NCBI RefSeq assembly: GCF_024171485.1
Contig: NZ_JALJZX010000001.1
Coordinates: 930,001 to 994,000 of the forward strand
Reading direction: 5' to 3'
Origin: Chryseobacterium sp. HSC-36S06
GTDB taxonomy: Bacteria > Bacteroidota > Bacteroidia > Flavobacteriales > Weeksellaceae
Length of the DNA: 64,000 bases
The notes under the pieces were generated by a model. It did not search any database, had not been told where the DNA came from, and saw only the letters and a program-made list of their open reading frames with translations. Shown piece by piece: positions 44,149-52,099 of this stretch (position 1 is the first letter of the stretch; the number at the start of each line of letters is the position of its first letter). The translations under genes were made by a program, and so were the position numbers.

Positions 44149-45378
44149 TTATTCAGATCTTAATGCTTCAATCGGCTTAATCCGGCTAGCTCTGTAGGCC
44201 GGCACAAAGCCTGCAACCAAACCAGAAATCACCAAACTTATAAACGCAACGATAATTAAGCCCCAGCCTACCGATGGATCTTTGATGAAAAATTTCTCCA
44301 AACTGTCGCCAATCAGCGCCAGAGACATTACGCCCAATCCAACACCTATAAAGCCTGAAATTACGGTAATCACCACACTTTCCTGCATAATTAAGGCGAC
44401 AATACTTCCCGGTTTAGCACCGATGGCCTTTCTTACACCAATTTCCTGTGTTCTTTCCTTAACAATATAAACCATGATATTGCTGATACCAATTATTCCT
44501 GCAAGCAAAGTTCCCATACCGATAAATCCAACTATTAAAGTGATAATGAACAGGAACTGAATCGTATCGCCCATGTTTTTTGCATTGTTTCTTACAATAA
44601 TCGCATTCTCATCATCAGGAGAGACTTTGTTTTTTGCCTTGAGTTCTTTCTGAAGCTGATCACCGTATTTTATCGCTTCATCGGGGGAAAGTTTGGTATC
44701 GTAAGTGATGAAAATAGAACTCACCGTGTCTGAGCCTTTTTTCATTTGCTGCAAAGTGGTAATGGGGATAGTAATCACACGTTCTTCGAAATCGCCTCCA
44801 TCATCCGAAAATACGCCGATAACTTTAAAAAAGGTACCATTGATGTCAAGATCTTTTCCAACGGGACTTCCGTCTTTAATGAGATCGCGCTGAACCATTC
44901 TGCCAATTACAGCTACGTTTTGTTTGAGACTGAGATCTCTGTTGCTCAGGTAGCGGCCTTCTGTAAGTTTGCGGTTTTCAATAATCACTTCTTCAGGATT
45001 CGCGCCGGTGATCTGGTAACTGCCGCTTTCTTTGCCGTATTTCACGGTCATATTGGTCGAATATCTCGGGGTGGAACTTTCCATTTTGGTAGGATCAGAT
45101 TTTACTGCCTGCTCGTAGTCATCATTTTTAAGGATAATCTGGCGGTCAGACTGCAATCCGCCATAAGCGATTGTGGTTTTGCCGGTGAATATTGATATTA
45201 AATTGGAAGCATCGCGCGTAAAACCTTCGGTAAAAGCATTTTTAAGTCCGGTTCCAATTCCGAAAAGCACGATGAATATAAAAAGACCCAGGGCCACCGT
45301 AAATCCCGAAAGTACCGTCCGCAAAAGGTTATTGCGAATCGACTCAAAAATTTCTCTCCATCGGTCTAAATCAAACAT
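44149..45378 (-). CDS. MacB-like ABC transporter permease 1
   Basis: A 409-residue permease of the same plan: N-terminal helix (LSGFTVALGLFIFIVLFGIG), a periplasmic domain of about 210 residues and three C-terminal helices. KERTQEIGVRKAIGAKPG is the FtsX/MacB coupling motif. Both permeases begin with WREIFESIRNN or the similar WQEIYHSLRNN, a cytoplasmic helix seen in this transporter class. It lies 15 bases after the ATPase gene. Confidence 0.92.
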   Translation of the reverse strand: MFDLDRWREIFESIRNNLLRTVLSGFTVALGLFIFIVLFGIGTGLKNAFTEGFTRDASNLISIFTGKTTIAYGGLQSDRQIILKNDDYEQAVKSDPTKMESSTPRYSTNMTVKYGKESGSYQITGANPEEVIIENRKLTEGRYLSNRDLSLKQNVAVIGRMVQRDLIKDGSPVGKDLDINGTFFKVIGVFSDDGGDFEERVITIPITTLQQMKKGSDTVSSIFITYDTKLSPDEAIKYGDQLQKELKAKNKVSPDDENAIIVRNNAKNMGDTIQFLFIITLIVGFIGMGTLLAGIIGISNIMVYIVKERTQEIGVRKAIGAKPGSIVALIMQESVVITVISGFIGVGLGVMSLALIGDSLEKFFIKDPSVGWGLIIVAFISLVISGLVAGFVPAYRASRIKPIEALRSE

Positions 45379-45393
45379 GCTGTTGTATTTGGA

Positions 45394-46086
45394 TTAAGCG
45401 AGAACGCGTTGGGTAATAAATTCGTCGCTCTCGATGATTCCGTCTTTTAAAATCACGTTTCTTTTGGTTTCAGCGGCAACATCGGGCTCGTGGGTAACTA
45501 CAATGATGGTTTTTCCTTCGCGGTTGATTTCCTGAAGGAGTTTCATAATATCATAGGTAGTTTTAGAATCCAAAGCTCCGGTAGGTTCATCGGCAAGAAT
45601 GATTTTCGGATCTGTAACCAATGCTCTTGCAATTGCAACCCTTTGTTTCTGTCCACCCGACAGTTCATTCGGCAGGTGAGTTGCCCATTCGGCAAGGCCT
45701 ACTTTTTCCAGATATTCCAGAGCTCTTTGATTACGCTCCTTTCGTGAAACATTCTGATAGTAAAGTGGCAGTGCAACATTCTCCAGCGCGGTTTTGTAAC
45801 CGATCAGGTTGAAGGACTGGAAAATAAATCCTAAAAATTTGCTTCGATATTCCGCAGCTTTGACTTCAGATAAATCTTCGATCGGAATCCCGTCCAGATT
45901 ATACACTCCGGAGTCTTTTTCATCCAGAATCCCTATAATATTAAGGAGTGTAGATTTTCCGGAGCCCGAACTTCCCATAATCGAAACGAATTCTCCTTCG
46001 CCAATGCTTAGGTTTATTCCTTTCAGAACGTGCAGTTTGCTCTTTCCTGTATCGTAAGATTTATGTAAGTCCTTTATTACTACCAT
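45394..46086 (-). CDS. MacB/LolD-type ABC transporter ATP-binding protein
   Basis: A 230-residue ATPase of LolD/MacB class. Walker A is [13 protein letters not shown], the signature [16 protein letters not shown], Walker [13 protein letters not shown] and the switch His in VVTHEPDVA. It is the first gene of the efflux operon, so the order of transcription is ATPase, permease 1, permease 2, adaptor. Probable substrates are macrolides, peptides or siderophores by analogy; the sequence does not show which. Confidence 0.94.
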   Translation of the reverse strand: MVVIKDLHKSYDTGKSKLHVLKGINLSIGEGEFVSIMGSSGSGKSTLLNIIGILDEKDSGVYNLDGIPIEDLSEVKAAEYRSKFLGFIFQSFNLIGYKTALENVALPLYYQNVSRKERNQRALEYLEKVGLAEWATHLPNELSGGQKQRVAIARALVTDPKIILADEPTGALDSKTTYDIMKLLQEINREGKTIIVVTHEPDVAAETKRNVILKDGIIESDEFITQRVLA

Positions 46087-46197
46087 GAATCGGTGGGATT
46101 AGTTTTAAAGATAAGTAGAAAAAAGTATTTGTTTGTTACAACCGGCTTTTATCTTTTCTGAAAAGTTGCTGTTTAACTATTAAAGACTTTTGTATCG

Positions 46198-46205
46198 TAC
46201 TTTTG
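46198..46205 (+). promoter_or_regulatory. -7-like element, distal nrdB promoter candidate
   Basis: TACTTTTG, matching TAnnTTTG; more than 300 bases before nrdB. Confidence 0.35.
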
Positions 46206-46364
46206 TATTGGGTGTTTAATGTAAAGAGGCCTGTGATATCGTGTTTCACTTATCAATCTCTGCAAAATCACTAACAGCGCAAGGTCTGTGTGATTGTGGA
46301 AAACTTTTACCGCTTAAAGTCAGACTTTTAATTTTTATCGCTTTCAGTATCACATTCTATTCTA

Positions 46365-46372
46365 TACTTTTG
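46365..46372 (+). promoter_or_regulatory. -7 element, proximal nrdB promoter candidate
   Basis: TACTTTTG, matching TAnnTTTG, giving a leader of about 130 bases before nrdB. It repeats the octamer at 46198. Confidence 0.45.
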
Positions 46373-46508
46373 TGATTCACGCTTAGAAAAACATTTAACA
46401 TTAATTTTAAACAAAATTTGCTTCGTAACAAATTATCAAACAATGAGTTATGATTGTAGTGTTTTGCTGAAGTTTTACGTGGTAATTCATTTATAAATTC
46501 AATCTGTT

Positions 46509-47483
46509 ATGGGAATTTTTGACAAAAGAGTAAGTTATAAACCGTTCGAATATCCGGAGGTTCTGCAGTTTGTAGAAGCGATAAACAAGTCATTTTGGGT
46601 ACATTCTGAAGTTGATTTTACTGCAGATGTACAGGATTTTCAGTCCCAGCTTGAGCCGCACGAAAAAAACGCGATCAAAAATGCTCTTTTAGCGATTGCT
46701 CAAATCGAAGTTTCTGTAAAAACTTTCTGGGGAAATCTTTACAATCACATGCCGAAGCCGGAACTCAACGGTTTGGGTTCAACTTTTGCTGAATGCGAAT
46801 TCCGTCATTCGGAAGCATATTCCCGCTTGCTGGAAGTGTTGGGTTATAATGATTCTTTTAATCAGGTGGTTGAAATTCCTGCGATTAAAAAAAGAATTGA
46901 TTTCCTTTCGAATGTTCTGAAACATGCCAATTCCACAACCCCGAAAGAATATGTTTCCTCGCTTTTGCTTTTCAGTATTCTGATTGAAAACGTGTCACTG
47001 TTTTCTCAGTTTGCGATTATTTTATCGTTTACAAGATTTAAAGGTTACATGAAAAATGTGAGCAATATTATCGCCTGGACTTCCGTAGATGAGCAGATTC
47101 ACGCCAATGCGGGGATTTACCTGATCAACAAAATCCGCGAAGAACAGCCGGAACTTTTAACAGATTCTGATATTGAGGATATTTATACTTTGGTTGATCA
47201 TTCGATTACGGTTGAAGAAGAGATCCTTGACTGGATTTTTGAACTCGGCGAAATCGATAATTTCACAAAAGAAGATTTACTGAACTTCATGAAATTCCGT
47301 GTTGACGATAGTCTGAAGAAAATCGGCATGAAAACCCGATACAACATTTCGCCTGAACAGTACAGACCGATGATCTGGTTTGAAGAAGAAGTTTTCGCCA
47401 ATTCAATGGATGATTTCTTCGCGAAAAGACCGGTAGATTATACCAAACACGATAAGAGTATTACGGAGAACGATTTGTTTTAA
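46509..47483 (+). CDS. nrdB: Class I ribonucleotide reductase small (radical) subunit
   Basis: A 324-residue ferritin-fold subunit of normal length. Expected metal ligands are present: Glu67 (AQIEVSV), Glu97 and His100 (ECEFRH), a Glu in LIENVSLFSQF and Glu/His in DEQIHANA. The Tyr four residues after His100 (Tyr104, in RHSEAYSRLL) matches the radical tyrosine of class Ia/Ib enzymes. It starts directly at KRVSYKPFEYP with no ATP-cone. It makes the radical used by NrdA to reduce ribonucleotides. nrdA follows after an unusually long 352-base spacer. Confidence 0.95.
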   Translation: MGIFDKRVSYKPFEYPEVLQFVEAINKSFWVHSEVDFTADVQDFQSQLEPHEKNAIKNALLAIAQIEVSVKTFWGNLYNHMPKPELNGLGSTFAECEFRHSEAYSRLLEVLGYNDSFNQVVEIPAIKKRIDFLSNVLKHANSTTPKEYVSSLLLFSILIENVSLFSQFAIILSFTRFKGYMKNVSNIIAWTSVDEQIHANAGIYLINKIREEQPELLTDSDIEDIYTLVDHSITVEEEILDWIFELGEIDNFTKEDLLNFMKFRVDDSLKKIGMKTRYNISPEQYRPMIWFEEEVFANSMDDFFAKRPVDYTKHDKSITENDLF

Positions 47484-47515
47484 TCCAATTCGCGTTTGTA
47501 GTACGTGGTAAGGTT

Positions 47516-47542
47516 TTGGCGCGAGCGAAGCGAGCGTCAATA
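47516..47542. repeat. 27-bp repeat, copy 2
   Basis: Identical to 17467-17493 in the same orientation, with the GCGAGC-GAA-GCGAGC core. Flanking sequences differ. Confidence 0.85.
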
Positions 47543-47563
47543 CAGCAAATTATTATCAATAGG

Positions 47564-47581
47564 AACGGGCTTTAGCCCGTT
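47564..47581. repeat. GGGCTTTAGCCC hairpin
   Basis: Perfect 8-bp stem AACGGGCT/AGCCCGTT with loop TT; the same core as the pdxJ terminator at 1313. There is no T run after it, so it is not a normal terminator. Confidence 0.65.
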
Positions 47582-47661
47582 TATGATAAAGAAAGCATAA
47601 TCGGCTTTAGCCAAAACCTATTTTACGCTGAAAACCTTCGAAAGAAAAACGACAGAACTTT

Positions 47662-47749
47662 TAGCCCCGATTGCAGCGGCATTCTTTTTTGGTGATTGAG
47701 CGGAGCCGAAATCAACAAAAAAGATACAGCGGAAAGCGGGACAGGTTTT
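47662..47749. repeat. Dispersed intergenic element, copy B (inverted relative to copy A)
   Basis: Starts with TAGCCCCGATTG and contains AGATACAGCG and AAAGCGGGAC, the reverse complement of the copy A order, with an extra AT-rich insertion in the middle (GGTGATTGAGCGGAGCCG). The far end does not show the second TAGCCC boundary, so this copy is truncated or diverged there. Confidence 0.7.
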
Positions 47750-47835
47750 GAAAAAAAGCGAAAATCGGGTTGCTCCTGAAAATAAAAAATTAATAACGCA
47801 GAAAGCAAAAGCCAACTGCCCAAAAGCATACATAA

Positions 47836-49491
47836 ATGGAAGAAAATACAAATATCTGGTGGCTCAACGAAGAGTCCGAACAAATGCTGAACCGGGGTTA
47901 CCTTTTGAAAGGCGAAACTGTAAAAGGCGCCATCGAGAGAATTACAACGGCCGCAGCCAAAAGATTATACAAACCTGAACTTCAGCCCGCTTTCGAGGAA
48001 ATGATCACCAAAGGCTGGATCAGTTTTTCATCGCCGGTTTGGGCGAATATGGGAACCCAGCGCGGTTTGCCGATTTCATGTTTCAACGTTCATGTTCCCG
48101 ATAATATTGAAGGAATTACGCACAAGTTGGGCGAAGTCATCATGCAGACCAAAATTGGTGGCGGAACTTCCGGTTATTTCGGCGAGTTAAGAAACCGTGG
48201 AACTGCCGTAACCGACAACGGTAAGTCTTCCGGAGCGGTTTCGTTTATGAAACTCTACGATACCGCGATGGACGTGGTTTCGCAGGGTGGCGTTCGTCGT
48301 GGCGCTTTTGCCGCTTATCTGGATATTGATCACGGAGATATCGAGGAGTTTTTATCGATTAAAGATATTGGAAGTCCAATTCAGAACCTCTTTACAGGAA
48401 TCTGTGTTCCGGATTACTGGATGCAGGATATGATTGACGGCGATATGGACAAACGTAAAATCTGGGCCAGAGTTTTGGAAAGCCGCCAGCAGAAAGGTTT
48501 GCCGTATATTTTGTTCTCCGATAATGTAAACCGTAACAAACCTCAGGTCTATAAAGATTTAGGCATGACGATCAATGCAAGTAATTTGTGTTCTGAAATC
48601 ATGTTGCCTTCAAGCGCCGAAGAATCTTTTATCTGCTGTCTTTCTTCCATGAATCTTGAATTATATGATGAATGGAAAGACACCAACGCCGTGAAACTGG
48701 CGATTTATTTTCTGGACGCGGTTTTATCAGAATTCATTGAAAAAACGGAAGGGAATTATTATTTAACCGGTGCAAGAAACTTTGCATTACGTCACAGAGC
48801 GTTAGGTTTGGGCGTTCTGGGTTATCATTCTTACCTGCAGAAAAACATGATTCCATTTGAAAGTTTTGAGGCGACTCAGTTTAATGCGAGAGCGTTCAGA
48901 CAGATCAAAGAACAGTCGATCGCAGCTTCTCAGGAATTGGCGAATATTTACGGAGAACCCGAAATTCTTAAAGGTTACGGTTTACGAAATACCACGACCA
49001 TGGCGATTGCTCCGACGACTTCGAGTTCCGCGATTTTAGGCCAGACTTCCCCGGGAATTGAGCCTTTTGCTTCGAATTATTACAAGGCCGGTTTAGCGAA
49101 AGGAAACTTTATGCGCAAGAATAAATATTTAGCGAAATTACTTCAGGAAAAAGGTTTGGACAACGAAGAAACGTGGAGAACCATTATGTTGAATCACGGT
49201 TCTGTACAGCATTTAAATGAGTTGACAGAAGAAGAAAAAGCAGTTTTCAAAACGTTCAGAGAAATTTCACCGATGGAAATTATTTCTCAGGCAGCACAAA
49301 GACAGCAGTATATCGATCAGGCGCAATCTCTGAATTTGCAGATTCCATCAACCATGCCGGTAAAAGATGTAAATTACCTTTACATCGAAGCCTGGAAAAA
49401 AGGCGTAAAAACTTTATATTATCAAAGAAGTTCGTCGGTTTCCAAGGAGATGATGGTAAACTTTGTGACTTGTTCGAGTTGTGAAGCATAA
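47836..49491 (+). CDS. nrdA: Class I ribonucleotide reductase large (catalytic) subunit, without ATP-cone
   Basis: A 551-residue catalytic subunit. Essential Cys are in place: Cys82 (PISCFNV), the thiyl-radical Cys252 in NLCSEIMLP with Asn250 and Glu254, Cys267/268 (FICCLSS) as redox partner, and the C-terminal pair Cys546/Cys549 in TCSSCEA for thioredoxin. The N-terminus lacks the roughly 90-residue ATP-cone that gives dATP inhibition in E. coli NrdA, and the nrdB product has no cone either. It catalyses NDP reduction. The terminator after it is shared with the convergent DUF72 gene. Confidence 0.93.
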   Translation: MEENTNIWWLNEESEQMLNRGYLLKGETVKGAIERITTAAAKRLYKPELQPAFEEMITKGWISFSSPVWANMGTQRGLPISCFNVHVPDNIEGITHKLGEVIMQTKIGGGTSGYFGELRNRGTAVTDNGKSSGAVSFMKLYDTAMDVVSQGGVRRGAFAAYLDIDHGDIEEFLSIKDIGSPIQNLFTGICVPDYWMQDMIDGDMDKRKIWARVLESRQQKGLPYILFSDNVNRNKPQVYKDLGMTINASNLCSEIMLPSSAEESFICCLSSMNLELYDEWKDTNAVKLAIYFLDAVLSEFIEKTEGNYYLTGARNFALRHRALGLGVLGYHSYLQKNMIPFESFEATQFNARAFRQIKEQSIAASQELANIYGEPEILKGYGLRNTTTMAIAPTTSSSAILGQTSPGIEPFASNYYKAGLAKGNFMRKNKYLAKLLQEKGLDNEETWRTIMLNHGSVQHLNELTEEEKAVFKTFREISPMEIISQAAQRQQYIDQAQSLNLQIPSTMPVKDVNYLYIEAWKKGVKTLYYQRSSSVSKEMMVNFVTCSSCEA

Positions 49492-49508
49492 GCCGTACTT
49501 GTAAAACG

Positions 49509-49537
49509 AAAACCGCAGAATTTCTGCGGTTTTTTTG
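49509..49537. terminator. Bidirectional terminator between nrdA and the DUF72 gene
   Basis: 11-bp stem AAAACCGCAGA/TCTGCGGTTTT with a 3-base loop and T runs on both strands. Confidence 0.8.
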
Positions 49538-49548
49538 TGGAATTTTTT

Positions 49549-50433
49549 TTAAAATTTCGTTTTCACATCGGCCATTTCCGGAACATGAATTTGGGTCCCA
49601 AATTCTTTATTTAAATTTTCAATAAAATAGGCTGAAAGCAGCGGTGACGCTTTTTCAATGTTTTGGTGAACAAAGAAATAAAGCTTTTCCAAACCTTCCT
49701 CTTTCCATGTTTTTATTCTTTCAATCCAATCATCGAGTCTTGTGTAATCGCTTTCAGCGTTCGCACCAACGTAACGGATAAACGCAACCGGAGTGGTAAG
49801 TCTCATGTGTAGCATATCCCGTCGCCCGGCCGTATCTACAATAATGTTTGTGATATGGTGTTTTTCAAAAAGGTCGCAGATTTTATTGAAAATCTCTTCG
49901 TCGGCAAACCATTCATTATTTCGGAGTTCTATAGCCAATGGCGCTTCTTTGGGCCAATCCTGAACAAATTTTTCGAGTCTTTCGTAATCCTTTGGTTTGA
50001 AATTGTCGTGAAGCTGCAGGAAAACCATCCCCAATTTTTCATCGAAATTCAAAACTGCCGTGGCGAACTGCGTTACGACATCTGTAATATTGAGCAACCT
50101 CCGGAAATGCGAAACGGTATTCGTGATTTTTGGGAAAAATTTAAAATCCGCGGGCGTTTTTTCTTTCCAGGTCTGTACTTGGTCAGCACTGGGCATTCCG
50201 TAGAACGTCGCATTCAGTTCAATAGAATTAAACTGGGTTGCGTAATAGGTAAGCTCGTCTTTGGTGCCTTTGGGGTAAAATCCTTTAAGGTCGGTTTTGT
50301 TCCATTTTGCACAACCTACACAGATTTCCAGATTCTTAGCTTTGGATTTTTTTAAAACCTGTGCTGTCTTTTCGTGGTCCTTAGGGAGTGTAAAATCTAT
50401 CTGGGAGGGATCTTCAACTTGTCCGAATTTCAT
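49549..50433 (-). CDS. DUF72 family protein
   Basis: A 294-residue protein with the TIM-barrel-like DUF72 pattern: EICVGCAKWNKTDLKGFYPKG (here preceded by a 38-residue N-terminal addition), YYATQFNSIELNATFYGMPS, PADFKFFPKITNTVSH, LAIELRNNEWF and YFFVHQN. DUF72 proteins are widespread and their biochemical role is unknown; some are near nucleic-acid or repair genes. It is a single gene, convergent with nrdA. Confidence 0.9.
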   Translation of the reverse strand: MKFGQVEDPSQIDFTLPKDHEKTAQVLKKSKAKNLEICVGCAKWNKTDLKGFYPKGTKDELTYYATQFNSIELNATFYGMPSADQVQTWKEKTPADFKFFPKITNTVSHFRRLLNITDVVTQFATAVLNFDEKLGMVFLQLHDNFKPKDYERLEKFVQDWPKEAPLAIELRNNEWFADEEIFNKICDLFEKHHITNIIVDTAGRRDMLHMRLTTPVAFIRYVGANAESDYTRLDDWIERIKTWKEEGLEKLYFFVHQNIEKASPLLSAYFIENLNKEFGTQIHVPEMADVKTKF

Positions 50434-50488
50434 AAATGCTGTTTAAAAAATAATTTTTAAAGTTAATAAATTTTTATATCAGAATGAT

Positions 50489-50496
50489 TAGATTTG
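50489..50496 (+). promoter_or_regulatory. -7 promoter element of the histidine kinase gene
   Basis: TAGATTTG, 4 bases before the first ATG at 50501 (another ATG follows at once). Predicted leaderless. Confidence 0.45.
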
Positions 50497-50500
50497 TGTG

Positions 50501-51673
50501 ATGATGAAAATTTACTCTGTTTTATTTATCCTCTTTTTAATTTGTGCTTCTTTTGGGCAGAACATATTTAAAGTATTGATTAGAAGGTCAGAACCGGTTT
50601 TCGCACCTCCGCACAGAGTGACTGAAACTTCCCAATTAAAACTGAGAAATTCTGCATCTGCAGGATTTCAAAAAACTAAAATTCCCAAGCCCGGAAATCT
50701 GAAAATTCAAACAAGAAAATCAAAAATTCACTTTGCTTCGGTGGCAAATGATAAGCAGTCAGCAGAAAGCGGGATTGCAAAACTTGAAACCGGCCAAACA
50801 GGTGGCAGTAACATTGTTTTTCCTTATACCACAAACACCATCAGGGAAAAAGAACTGGAAAATAATATACTTACCGCTAAACGGTGGAACAGCCTTCTTT
50901 TTGTGCTTAGTTCCCTGCTTGTTGTTTTTATTTTGCTGCTTCTTTATTCCTTGAGCCTCCTTTCAAAAAACAAGAGAAAGATTGAACTTCAGAAACAAAG
51001 TATTTTTGCTAAAAATGCAGTATTGAAGAGAAATGTGCAGGAAAAGGAATTTCTGGTGCGCGAACTGAATCACAGGGTGAAAAACAATCTTGCGGTTATT
51101 TTAAGTCTGATCGGTTTTCAGAAAGATGAAACGCAGAATGTACTGTATAAACACAAGATCGAGCAACTGTATCTTCGGATCAACACGATTGCACTTGGGC
51201 ATAATTTGTTTTCCTATAACATGAACAGTTTCGAGAAGTCCACGGTGGAAATCAAAGAATATTCCGAGAAAATTTTCGAGTCTCACATAGCGGGTTTTCC
51301 CAAAGAACTGCAGGTTCAAAACGATTTACAGGAAATACTGCTCCCTGTTGATAAAGGGCTTTCTTATGGATTATTGCTGAATGAACTCGTGACTAATTCT
51401 CTGAAACATACCGCGCCAGCACAGGGTCAACCACTGAAAATTTCGCTTAATGTGCAAGAAAGTAACGGTGTGGCTCATATGAAGTACTGCGATAACGGCG
51501 TCTTTTTCGGAATCAATGATGGCAGCAACTCGCTGGGTCATTATATTATCGATGCTATGGTGCAGCAGCTCGACGGCACATTCGAAAGAGAGGATTCCTG
51601 CTATCGTATCGTTTTTTCTGTTGACGCCAAAGCTTCTCCCCAGGCTGAAAAAATAATTTCGCTAAAAAGGTGA
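50501..51673 (+). CDS. Membrane sensor histidine kinase (HisKA_2 type)
   Basis: 390 residues from the ATG at 50501; the in-frame GTG at 50498 abuts the promoter. An N-terminal signal peptide or helix (VLFILFLICASFG) is followed by about 105 extracytoplasmic residues, a membrane helix near residues 131-155, and a HisKA_2 dimerisation domain with the phospho-acceptor His in VRELNHRVKNNLAVI (about His191). The HATPase domain has NELVTNSLKH and YCDNGVFFG. Many kinases of this group carry TPR sensor repeats; this one has only a short, low-complexity region. No response regulator gene is adjacent. Confidence 0.88.
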   Translation: MMKIYSVLFILFLICASFGQNIFKVLIRRSEPVFAPPHRVTETSQLKLRNSASAGFQKTKIPKPGNLKIQTRKSKIHFASVANDKQSAESGIAKLETGQTGGSNIVFPYTTNTIREKELENNILTAKRWNSLLFVLSSLLVVFILLLLYSLSLLSKNKRKIELQKQSIFAKNAVLKRNVQEKEFLVRELNHRVKNNLAVILSLIGFQKDETQNVLYKHKIEQLYLRINTIALGHNLFSYNMNSFEKSTVEIKEYSEKIFESHIAGFPKELQVQNDLQEILLPVDKGLSYGLLLNELVTNSLKHTAPAQGQPLKISLNVQESNGVAHMKYCDNGVFFGINDGSNSLGHYIIDAMVQQLDGTFEREDSCYRIVFSVDAKASPQAEKIISLKR

Positions 51674-51677
51674 CGGT

Positions 51678-51974
51678 CTAAGCTAAAAATTCGATTTCCT
51701 TATCCGTGAAATTTCCTTTTTCTACAAGCTTATTCATGGTTTTAAGCATTTTTTTTCTGAGTTTGGCGAGTCTGCGGATGTTTTTATCCTCACTGTAATC
51801 GAAAATGTTGTCCTCAAACGAAAAAGTGTCACCCTCTTTGAACGAAATATTGTGCTCCTTCATCTCCTTCAGCAACATAAGGTTGGTCATGGTTTCCAGC
51901 AGCGCATATTCTGTTGTAGCCATTTCTTTTAAAGACTTCAGGATCTGTTTTTTATATTTCTTCTTAGCTTTCAT
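51678..51974 (-). CDS. Small charged helical protein, unknown
   Basis: 98 residues from the ATG at 51974; the frame is open up to 52022, but the upstream part has poor composition. The sequence is basic and helical (KAKKKYKKQILKSLKEM, LAKLRKKMLKTMNKLVEKG). It ends 4 bases after the convergent histidine kinase stop. I recognise no family. The gene may be transcribed alone. Confidence 0.6.
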   Translation of the reverse strand: MKAKKKYKKQILKSLKEMATTEYALLETMTNLMLLKEMKEHNISFKEGDTFSFEDNIFDYSEDKNIRRLAKLRKKMLKTMNKLVEKGNFTDKEIEFLA

Positions 51975-52084
51975 ATTGTATATTTTTGAGTGTTGCAAAA
52001 TAAGGATTTTAAAGTGAATCACCTAAAAATATCGACTTAATATTGGATGATTTAGAAGGCGAAGATTCCGGGAAATAAATTCAT

Positions 52085-52092
52085 TATCTTTG
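52085..52092 (+). promoter_or_regulatory. -7 promoter element of the second ECF sigma gene
   Basis: TATCTTTG, 7 bases before the ATG at 52100; predicted leader of about 4 bases. Confidence 0.5.
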
Positions 52093-52099
52093 TTTCGAT

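Larger units (their letters stand above)
46087..46508. other. Divergent intergenic region upstream of nrdB
   Basis: 422 bases with no credible gene. It contains two TACTTTTG elements on the plus strand (46198-46205 and 46365-46372), the better candidates for nrdB promoters, and a minus-strand TATCTTTA near 46106 for the ATPase gene. I see no convincing NrdR-box pair. Confidence 0.55.
47484..47835. other. Repeat-rich spacer between nrdB and nrdA
   Basis: 352 bases holding three kinds of repeat in a row: the 27-bp repeat, a GGGCTTTAGCCC hairpin with a shorter GGCTTTAGCC echo near 47603, and a copy of the roughly 100-bp dispersed element. Open frames here (for example on the minus strand at 47618-47851) are artefacts of the repeat. 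Confidence 0.7.

Noticed and set aside
46350-46376. TCACA...TGTGA inverted repeat upstream of nrdB
   Set aside because: Only five bases per arm with a 16-base gap; too short to support as an operator.
47618-47883. Two minus-strand open frames in the nrdB-nrdA spacer
   Set aside because: They consist of repeat-element sequence and also run antisense into the start of nrdA.
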